Origin: Methanosarcinales archaeon
GTDB taxonomy: Archaea; Halobacteriota; Methanosarcinia; Methanosarcinales; Methanogasteraceae
Length of the DNA stretch: 7,921 nt
Direction of reading: 5' to 3'
NCBI GenBank assembly: GCA_030609345.1
Contig: JAUWCK010000042.1
Span: 1 to 7,921 of the forward strand
Numbering within the stretch: position 1 is the stretch's first letter; the number at the start of each line of letters is the position of its first letter. Positions 1-5,124 of the stretch are shown one piece after another. The notes beneath the pieces were generated by a model, which was given only the letters and a program-made list of their open reading frames with translations, was not told the DNA's origin and searched no databases. The position numbers were made by a program, and so were the translations under genes.

Positions 1-34
1 TACAACCTGAACTCGTAGAGGATGTGCTTCTGAA

Positions 35-67
35 GAGCCGGATGAGGGAAATCTTCAAGTCCGGTTC
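35..67 (+). ncRNA. Group II intron domain V (catalytic hairpin)
   Basis: The lower helix pairs GAGCCGGA (35-42) with TCCGGTTC (60-67), including the AGC catalytic triad at 36-38. A two-nucleotide bulge follows (A58, G59). The upper helix is U43-A57, G44-C56, A45-U55, G46-U54 and G47-C53, capped by a GAAA-containing loop (48-52). This is the canonical domain V plan. It is 33 nt instead of the usual 34, because the upper helix is one nucleotide short on the 5' side. Confidence 0.87.
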
Positions 68-70
68 TGT

Positions 71-134
71 GAGGGGGCTCATAGCAACCTTGGGGCTATT
101 ACCTCAAAAAAAAGGTGTGCTATGGGCTCTACTC
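71..134 (+). ncRNA. Group II intron domain VI with bulged branch-point A131
   Basis: Bases 71-85 pair with 119-134 in one long helix whose only unpaired base is A131. The pairs are 71-73 with 132-134, then 74-79 with 125-130 (some G-U), then CATAGC (80-85) with GCTATG (119-124). The helix continues as A86-U118 and 87-89 with 114-116, leaving G117 bulged. The apical part (90-113) holds an A-rich loop. A single bulged adenosine near the 3' base of domain VI is the nucleophile for lariat formation in this ribozyme family. Confidence 0.83.
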
Positions 135-153
135 GACAGGATCGGTTTAAAAA

Positions 154-178
154 CTCTGTGCTCTCTGTGTCCTCTGTG
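154..178. repeat. Three CTCTGTG heptamers at 9-nt period
   Basis: CTCTGTG occurs at 154-160, 163-169 and 172-178, each separated by two variable bases (ct, tc) and followed by GGTTAAA. From memory, similar strings ending in GTGGTTAA recur between genes in many unrelated prokaryotic genomes, but I cannot check that here. No function is assigned. Confidence 0.7.
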
Positions 179-326
179 GTTAAATCCGGTGGCTTTTACC
201 GTTTGTGTTGGATCGATTCGACCACAACAGAAAAACCTAATTTTCCAGTTCTACACTTGCTCCGCAGGTTGTGGTTGCTTTTGTGCATGACCACATTGCC
301 ACATTTGTTTTCGGCTGGAAATATCC

Positions 327-358
327 GGTAGCGGGGCGCCGCCATAGCCCCAACTACC
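327..358 (-). terminator. Imperfect hairpin downstream of the last cohesin gene
   Basis: GGTAG (327-331) pairs with CTACC (354-358), and GGGGC (333-337) pairs with GCCCC (347-351). A C/AA internal loop separates the two stems and the apical loop is nine nucleotides. It starts 12 nt after the stop of the 371-2284 gene. There is no T-tract directly after it on the minus strand, so a 3'-end or mRNA-stability role is only a guess. Confidence 0.35.
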
Positions 359-370
359 AATATTCAGCAG

Positions 371-2284
371 TTACCTTCTCCTGATCGCGCCAATACCAAC
401 AATACCAAGCAGACCGACCATGACGAGCATTCCGATCGGCGTAAACGTCGGGACATTCGCTGAAGATACAGGTGGCGGCGATGATGTTTGTACATTCACG
501 CGAATGGTCCCCGTCTTCGTTCCACCGTTTGATTCGACGGTTACGGTTCCGGTATGCGTGCCAGGAGAGAGACCTGCGGTGTTGATCGTCACTGTAACAG
601 TACCCGCCCCCGTTCCACTTGTCGGGCTAACTGTGATCCACGGGTGATTGTCGCTTACGGTCCAGTCCAGCGTTCCTCCGCCGCAATTCGTTATCTCGAA
701 CGTCCATGTTCGTGGCTGTCCTTCCTGGACGGTGCCGAAGTTATGACCCGGGTTGGCGCAGAGTTGCGGTTCTCCCGGACATGACGGGCAGTTGAACGCA
801 TTCTCAAGGCAGTTGTTCGTCTCATCACTCTCATCAACTACATCATCGTTGTCTGCACAGACCTTGACTGTAACATCTGTGCCGCATGGGCAGTCGAACG
901 AATCGATCACAACAGTGCCTTCGTGAGTTGCACCTGCTGCCAGTGGTCCAACCGGATCTGTAGCAACCTCGGTACCGTCCACATAGATGCATGTCGTGCT
1001 TGCACCTGCAGCTACTCCTCCGTTGTTCGTAACTGTGTATGTCACCGTGAACGTGCTGTCATCAAGTGTCTCGGATTTCTCGGTGATTATAAGGTCTGGT
1101 TCTCCCGGACATGACGGGCAGTTGAACGCATTCTCAAGGCAGTTGTTCGTCTCATCACTCTCATCAACTACATCATCGTTGTCTGCACAGACCTTGACTG
1201 TAACAGTCGTGCCGCATGGGCAGTTGAACGGATCAATCACAACAGTACCTTCGTGAGTTGCACCTGCTCCCAGTGCTCCAACCGGATCGGTAGCAACCTC
1301 GGTACCATCCACATAGATGCATGTCGTGCTCACACCTGCATCACCGCCTCCGGTGTTCTCAACCGTGTAGGTTACAGTAAACGCACTGCCAACAAGTGTC
1401 TCGGATTTCTCGGCGATCACGAGGTCTGGTTCTCCCGGACATGACGGGCAGTCGAAGGTGTTCTCAAGGCAGTTGTTCGTCTCATCACTCTCATCAACTA
1501 CATCCTCGTTGTCCGCACAGACCTCGATCGTAACAGTCGTGCCGCATGGGCAGTCGAACGGATCAATGGTGACAGTGTTGGTGTAACTCGCACCTGCTGT
1601 TAGTGCTCCAACCGGATCGGTTGCAATCTGAGTGCCATCTGCATAATATATGCATGTCGTGCTCGCACCTGCATCACCACCTCCGTTGTTCGCAACTGTG
1701 TAGGTCACCTCAAGCGTGCTGTCTGTAAGTGTCTCGGATTTTGCGGTGATTGTGAGGTCTGGTTGCGGTTCTCCAAGCACATTCACCTTTCCGTTATTGA
1801 GCACAACTCCCTCAATCGGTTTGGCGACTGTATCACTCACGATCACATCCGAGAACTCGAGATCCGTTGATCCCGCGGAAACAGCCTCAAAAGTGATCGT
1901 GGCAAGAACACCTGCACCGGTCACACCATCCTCCGCTCCCATTCTGGTCTCGCCATACTCAATCGTTCCGATCGTGTTGTTGAAATCATTTGTGATCGCC
2001 ACCGAGCTTTCACCATCCTGGCTCAAGAAATCGCCTTTCTCTAGGTCTTTAACCACCTGCAGAATCGCTGGATTGAACGTCAGATCGTACTGTACTCCAT
2101 AAACTGAATTGCCATGTGGATCGACCGTTACCTCGATCTCGAATATGTCACCCATGGACACATCAACCATATCAGCACTCACCGATGGAGCTGCTGCACT
2201 TGCTACTGTTGCAACCTGCAATACACATACCATGGCTATCAAAGCTATCAGAAGCTTTGTTCCAATGTTTTTCATTTTCCTCAT
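371..2284 (-). CDS. Surface-anchored cohesin protein with three CARDB repeats
   Basis: This 637-residue secreted protein probably acts as an anchored receptor for dockerin-bearing partners. Domains seen: signal peptide (1-30, ending ASA); cohesin (about 33-170, with VYGVQY at 61-66 and GDFLSQDG at 84-91); three CARDB-type adhesion repeats (about 175-285, 286-395, 396-505); a BACON-like beta domain (about 506-598, with PWITVSP and GTHTGTVTV); a Ser/Pro linker; and a tail with VPTFTP (611-616), a hydrophobic segment and RRR at the end. That tail fits the VPXXXP-CTERM pattern cleaved by archaeosortases. Each CARDB repeat carries seven cysteines, which suggests disulfides. The ATG overlaps the upstream stop (ATGA), and GGAGG lies 8 nt upstream, which fixes the start. 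No catalytic motif is visible. The cohesin call rests on motif pattern and paralogy; the ligand is unknown. Confidence 0.9.
   Translation of the reverse strand: MRKMKNIGTKLLIALIAMVCVLQVATVASAAAPSVSADMVDVSMGDIFEIEVTVDPHGNSVYGVQYDLTFNPAILQVVKDLEKGDFLSQDGESSVAITNDFNNTIGTIEYGETRMGAEDGVTGAGVLATITFEAVSAGSTDLEFSDVIVSDTVAKPIEGVVLNNGKVNVLGEPQPDLTITAKSETLTDSTLEVTYTVANNGGGDAGASTTCIYYADGTQIATDPVGALTAGASYTNTVTIDPFDCPCGTTVTIEVCADNEDVVDESDETNNCLENTFDCPSCPGEPDLVIAEKSETLVGSAFTVTYTVENTGGGDAGVSTTCIYVDGTEVATDPVGALGAGATHEGTVVIDPFNCPCGTTVTVKVCADNDDVVDESDETNNCLENAFNCPSCPGEPDLIITEKSETLDDSTFTVTYTVTNNGGVAAGASTTCIYVDGTEVATDPVGPLAAGATHEGTVVIDSFDCPCGTDVTVKVCADNDDVVDESDETNNCLENAFNCPSCPGEPQLCANPGHNFGTVQEGQPRTWTFEITNCGGGTLDWTVSDNHPWITVSPTSGTGAGTVTVTINTAGLSPGTHTGTVTVESNGGTKTGTIRVNVQTSSPPPVSSANVPTFTPIGMLVMVGLLGIVGIGAIRRR
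775..1764 (-). repeat. Three in-frame ~330-bp repeats encoding CARDB domains
   Basis: The motif TCTCCCGGAC recurs at 771, 1101 and 1431, exactly 330 nt apart, so each unit adds 110 residues in frame. The copies are close at DNA level; for example the stretches from 781 and from 1111 are identical over many tens of bases. This indicates recent tandem duplication or ongoing gene conversion, and makes copy-number variation between strains likely. The unit farthest upstream in the gene is the most diverged and has one extra codon. Confidence 0.88.
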
Positions 2285-2303
2285 TTATATCTCCTCCTTT
2301 TTA
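2281..2303 (-). promoter_or_regulatory. RBS and gene junction, copy A
   Basis: GGAGG (2293-2297) sits 8 nt before the ATG at 2284, inside the last codons of the upstream gene. Bases 2281-2303 are identical to 4447-4469 at the other pair junction, but here the upstream gene reads them as KRRRYK followed by a TGA that overlaps the ATG by four bases. Such an arrangement favours translational coupling. Confidence 0.85.
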
Positions 2304-3075
2304 AAGCGAATGATATTATTAAGATACCAGCATACGCCGTGATTACGCCAAATCCACCTGCATGCTCTGCGGGAGTTGAATCACGCGTTGGTTCCGGATT
2401 TCCTGCGAGCTGCTCTACGGACGGCGTGGACATATAAGTGCTCGTCTCCTCGGGTATTGATTCTGGCTCTGGCATCGGGGTTGCGGTCTCGATCATCGTT
2501 GCAGTTGGAGCGGGTGTTTTTCCTCCTGTTGCGATCGCGGTCGGTTCTGGTGTGCTGGTCGGCGCAATCCCGCCAACAAGACAGATCCCGTTCTCAACCG
2601 ATACTGGCAACTCCCTTGATCCCGTTGGATCGGCGACAATCACCTCGGTAAGATCAAGGTACGATCCTCGATCCCCTATAACCCTAAAGGTGATACGCGC
2701 AAGCGTTCCAGCCGCTGTTACACCAGTATCAGCTCCCATCCTCGTCTCACCGTACTCGATTCTTTTAGATTCCTCATTGAATTTGTTTAGAATCTCGATC
2801 GTGTTCGCTCCATCCTGGCTCAGGAAGTCCCCGGCAGTCTGGTTTACAAACTCCAGAGACGTGGTATCGAATGTCAGCTCATACTGAACCCCGTAGACCT
2901 CATCGCCACCTGGCTCAAGGACTATATCGACACTAAACTCCTCACCCACTGAGACATCAATCGAGGCTGGTATAACCTTGATGGATGTGTTAGCGCCACT
3001 GGTAGATGCCGCTGCAGGAAGAAGCAGAAGCCCCAGCATGATGGATGTGATTACAATATTAATTCTCATTCTCAT
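2281..3075 (-). CDS. Cohesin protein with PGF-like membrane tail
   Basis: This 264-residue cell-surface protein is probably a membrane- or archaeosortase-anchored cohesin. It has a signal peptide (1 to about 27), one cohesin domain (about 30-169; VYGVQY, GDFLSQDG, GETRMG), a long Thr/Pro/Glu-rich linker (170-238) likely to be an extended glycosylated stalk, then GGFG (240-243) followed by a hydrophobic helix and KRRRYK. The tail resembles PGF-CTERM with Gly in place of Pro. It has no dockerin. Its cohesin is closely paralogous to that of 4451-5119, including a 25-residue identical block at residues 119-143. The ATG at 3075 overlaps the stop of the small upstream ORF (ATGA) and has AGAGG 8 nt upstream; an in-frame ATG at 3069 with GGAG 7 nt upstream is the alternative. 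It is probably the first large gene of the second transcription unit. Confidence 0.88.
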   Translation of the reverse strand: MRMRINIVITSIMLGLLLLPAAASTSGANTSIKVIPASIDVSVGEEFSVDIVLEPGGDEVYGVQYELTFDTTSLEFVNQTAGDFLSQDGANTIEILNKFNEESKRIEYGETRMGADTGVTAAGTLARITFRVIGDRGSYLDLTEVIVADPTGSRELPVSVENGICLVGGIAPTSTPEPTAIATGGKTPAPTATMIETATPMPEPESIPEETSTYMSTPSVEQLAGNPEPTRDSTPAEHAGGFGVITAYAGILIISFALKRRRYK

Positions 3076-3188
3076 ACTCCAAGCCTCTTCATCAAGTCTC
3101 GCTCAATGTATCCGATGTGCGCGTCTTCTGTCAGCAATCCCTGAATCACTGCGGCTATTGCTGTCTGTCCAATGAAATCTCGTTTCAT
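3072..3188 (-). CDS. Small 38-codon ORF coupled to the cohesin gene
   Basis: This small ORF starts at ATG 3188 and stops with a TGA that overlaps the ATG of the cohesin gene by four bases. The product begins MKRDFIGQTAIAAVIQG and ends DLMKRLGV; it is charged and amphipathic, without signal peptide, cysteines or a membrane segment. A weak TAGGT ribosome site lies 9 nt upstream, and the TATA box at 3253-3262 would place the transcript start about 40 nt upstream. I do not recognise a family. It may be a leader peptide that couples translation to the cohesin gene, a small regulator, or the remnant of a longer gene; the frame stays open upstream for 17 codons but has no ATG, GTG or TTG. The overlap and its position argue that it is translated, but this is inference. 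Confidence 0.5.
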   Translation of the reverse strand: MKRDFIGQTAIAAVIQGLLTEDAHIGYIERDLMKRLGV

Positions 3189-3252
3189 GTTGCTATACCT
3201 ACTTTGCTGCTGATATGGGGCGTCATTACGCTTCAGCCATGTTTATTTATTA

Positions 3253-3262
3253 GGTATATAAG
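3253..3262 (-). promoter_or_regulatory. Archaeal TATA box for the second unit
   Basis: On the minus strand this reads CTTATATACC, a good match to the archaeal TATA element. The expected start of transcription about 25 nt downstream falls near 3230, giving a leader of roughly 40 nt before the small ORF at 3188. It lies just after the T-tract that ends the preceding unit, so terminator and promoter stand back to back. No clear operator repeat is seen. Confidence 0.6.
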
Positions 3263-3273
3263 AATCCTGCCCT

Positions 3274-3304
3274 AAAAAAGTTAGGTTTTGGAGAAAAAAC
3301 CTAA
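3274..3304 (-). terminator. Hairpin and T-tract ending the first unit
   Basis: On the minus strand TTAGGTTTT (3304-3296) pairs with AAAACCTAA (3289-3281), a 9-bp perfect stem with a six-base loop, followed by C and six T's (3279-3274). It lies 21 nt after the stop of the 3326-4450 gene. Archaeal RNA polymerase terminates at T-rich tracts, so this is a credible 3' end for the dockerin-bearing operon. Confidence 0.72.
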
Positions 3305-3325
3305 TTTGTCCATTATTCTCATATC

Positions 3326-4450
3326 CTACTTCAGCATCTCAAACCCAGCTATCCCTGCAAGATGCTTTGTCAGATACATGCAGTCGGATGCCTCGGTCAC
3401 ACCGTTGCCGTTAACATCCGCCACAATCCCTGCAGCCATCTCGAATCCATCAACGCCAAGAAGGTGCTGCGCAAGGAAGATGGCATCTGCAGTATCGACC
3501 CTGCCATCACCGTTCACATCGCCGTTCAGAAGCACGGTGAAGCTTCCGTCCCTGATGCGATATGGAATCTGATTGCAGTCAGGAGTTGCATCGGTCAATG
3601 TTGTAACCTCCAGGTTGAGCTGGGTTGATGAGCCGACCGGACCCATGACCATGAATGTAACATCAGCAACAAGCAGATCGCCGCTCAGTCCCGGACTTGC
3701 TCCCTGATGTGCAATGACCCCTACAGAGCCGTGCGCTGCATTCCCGAGGTTTGCAAAGAGCAAATCGAAGGCAGAGTCAGGGTGCGAGCTTGATACGCTT
3801 GATACGATCACAACATCCGGATCATAGCTGAGCGTGAGATGGCATGCGCCCACGTTCAAGGCATCCTCGATCGTGATCGGGACTGTAATTGTCCCCATCG
3901 CCACAACATCGGGAATTGTTACGATCGCCCTCGGAGTTGTTGTTCCAACGTTGACCGTGCCATTGTTAAGCATGACTTCACCAATCCTTTGAGCAAACGG
4001 ATCAGCGAGGATCACGTTTGAGAGCTCAAGATCCATCGATCCCGCCGAAACAGCCTCAAAGGTGATTCTGGCAAGAACACCTGGATTGGTAACGCCTATC
4101 TTTGCTGCAAGTCTAATCTCGGCGTACTCGAGCTTTCCGATCGTGTTGTCGAACTTATTTGCGATATTTATCGTGCTGACACCATCCTGGCTCAGGAAAT
4201 CGCCTTTCGTCTGGCTTACAACCTGTAGAATCGCTGGATCGAATGTCGAGTCGTACTGTACCCCATAAACCGAATCGTCCTGTGGATCGACGGTTACATC
4301 GATCGTGAATGTGTCACCCGGGGACACATCAGCGCTATTAACGCTCACAGTCGGTCCCGCTGCACTCGCTGCTGTTGCAACCTGCAATACCCATACCACG
4401 GCTATCAAAGCCGTCAGGAGCTTTGCTCCAGAGTTCTCAATCTTCTTCAT
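3326..4450 (-). CDS. Secreted double-cohesin protein with dockerin
   Basis: This 374-residue protein is probably a soluble adaptor that docks on one partner and binds two more. Domains seen: signal peptide (1-30, ASA); a first cohesin (about 33-168) closely related to that of 371-2284; a second, divergent cohesin-like domain (about 174-307; CHLTLSYDPDVV, LLVADVTF); and a dockerin (309-372) with two EF-hand-type calcium loops, DVNGDGRVDTAD (311-322) and DVNGNGVTEASD (345-356), each followed by a helix of the LAQHLLG type. It has no membrane tail. The ATG directly follows the TAA of the upstream gene, and GGAGG lies 8 nt upstream within that gene's last codons. It is the last gene of the first unit and is followed by a hairpin terminator. 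No enzymatic domain is visible. The second cohesin could bind a different dockerin class. Confidence 0.9.
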   Translation of the reverse strand: MKKIENSGAKLLTALIAVVWVLQVATAASAAGPTVSVNSADVSPGDTFTIDVTVDPQDDSVYGVQYDSTFDPAILQVVSQTKGDFLSQDGVSTINIANKFDNTIGKLEYAEIRLAAKIGVTNPGVLARITFEAVSAGSMDLELSNVILADPFAQRIGEVMLNNGTVNVGTTTPRAIVTIPDVVAMGTITVPITIEDALNVGACHLTLSYDPDVVIVSSVSSSHPDSAFDLLFANLGNAAHGSVGVIAHQGASPGLSGDLLVADVTFMVMGPVGSSTQLNLEVTTLTDATPDCNQIPYRIRDGSFTVLLNGDVNGDGRVDTADAIFLAQHLLGVDGFEMAAGIVADVNGNGVTEASDCMYLTKHLAGIAGFEMLK

Positions 4451-4469
4451 TTATATCTCCTCCTTTTTA
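4447..4469 (-). promoter_or_regulatory. RBS and gene junction, copy B
   Basis: GGAGG (4459-4463) lies 8 nt before ATG 4450. The bases are identical to 2281-2303, but here the upstream gene reads them as KKEEI followed by TAA, one frame away from the reading in copy A. Confidence 0.85.
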
Positions 4470-5119
4470 GCTGCTGCTTGCATGATCATCAGCGCATCGA
4501 GCGAGGTAACCGTACCGTCACCGTTCGCATCCACCTGCGCTGAATATTCGCCGCGGGCAGCCATCTGCAGCGCAATCACCGCGTCTGCTATCGTCCTGCT
4601 GTATGGTGGTTTGCCATCGACAAGACAGACCCCGCCCTCAACCGAGACCGGTATCTCTTTTGCCTGCGGACTGCCTACAAACACATTGGTGAGGTCAAGA
4701 TATGAGCCCCGATCTCCTATAACCCTGAATGTGATACGTGCAAGCGTTCCAGCCGCTGTTACGCCAGTCTCAACGCCCATCCTCGTTTCACCGTACTCAA
4801 CCTTCCCGATCGTGTTGTTGAACTTATTTACGATCTCGATCGTGTTTGCTCCATCGTGGCTCAGGAAATCGCCCTTCGTCTGATCAACAACCTGAAGCAC
4901 TGCTGGATCAAATATCAGTCCATACTGCGCCCCGGAGACCGGAGCACCATCCGGATCAATGACTACCTCAATACTGAACTCATCTCCTCTGTTGCGGTCG
5001 ATAGAGGATGGTATCACCTTCATAGTGGCGTTACCGCCATTATCGGCATAGACTGCCACAGGTAGGATCATTAGACCCACCAGAAGAGTTGCAGCTACAG
5101 TCATCGTCATCTTTCTCAT
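4451..5119 (-). CDS. Secreted cohesin protein with half-degenerate dockerin
   Basis: This 222-residue protein has a signal peptide (1-25), one cohesin (about 30-169) and a C-terminal dockerin-like module (about 172-217). Only the second dockerin repeat keeps a calcium loop, DANGDGTVTSLD (197-208). The first keeps just its helix (IADAVIALQMAARGEY), with no Asp/Asn-rich loop. Similar half-dockerins with the SLDAL and MIMQAAA signature are familiar from archaeal surface proteins. The longer frame from 5149 would add ten residues before a normal signal peptide and overlap the upstream gene by 25 nt. GGAGG (5128-5132) lies exactly 8 nt before ATG 5119, the same spacing as in two neighbouring genes, so 5119 is preferred. 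The start is five bases after the upstream stop. It is the paralogue of 2281-3075, with a dockerin in place of the linker and anchor. Confidence 0.88.
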   Translation of the reverse strand: MRKMTMTVAATLLVGLMILPVAVYADNGGNATMKVIPSSIDRNRGDEFSIEVVIDPDGAPVSGAQYGLIFDPAVLQVVDQTKGDFLSHDGANTIEIVNKFNNTIGKVEYGETRMGVETGVTAAGTLARITFRVIGDRGSYLDLTNVFVGSPQAKEIPVSVEGGVCLVDGKPPYSRTIADAVIALQMAARGEYSAQVDANGDGTVTSLDALMIMQAAAKKEEI

Positions 5120-5124
5120 GTTAT

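Larger units (their letters stand above)
1..137 (+). mobile_element. 3' end of a group II intron (domains V and VI)
   Basis: This is the terminal part of a self-splicing retroelement whose 5' part, including any reverse transcriptase/maturase, lies left of the window. Domain V (35-67) and domain VI (71-134) fold as expected and are listed separately. The intron probably ends at C137, with the terminal dinucleotide AC fitting the group II rule of ending in AY. The branch adenosine A131 is then six nucleotides before the last intron base, the usual distance. Bases 1-34 would be the end of domain IV or its linker. The 3' exon starts at about 138. The intron points toward the minus-strand cohesin cluster and lies beyond its last gene, so it interrupts no visible reading frame here. 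Both domains and the splice boundary agree, so confidence is high that this is intron sequence; whether it is complete and active cannot be seen. Confidence 0.85.
138..370. other. Intergenic region without a gene
   Basis: No reading frame here looks like a gene. The plus-strand frame that crosses part of it begins inside the intron ribozyme. The region holds the 3' exon side of the intron, a CTCTGTG triple repeat (154-178), a short stretch resembling the terminator found after the 3326-4450 gene (229-245), and an imperfect hairpin (327-358) just downstream of the last cohesin gene. Confidence 0.7.

Noticed and set aside
24..290. Plus-strand reading frame of 88 codons
   Set aside because: It runs through domains V and VI of the group II intron and beyond the splice site; composition and context fit ribozyme sequence and not a gene.
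771..1760. Regular repeats as a possible CRISPR array
   Set aside because: The period is 330 nt, the whole unit is conserved and it encodes in-frame CARDB domains; there are no short repeats with unique spacers.
4305..4883. Plus-strand reading frame of 192 codons
   Set aside because: It lies antisense over two well-supported cohesin genes and crosses their junction; it is a by-product of their codon usage. The same applies to 2438-2887, 1716-2102 and 7282-7629.
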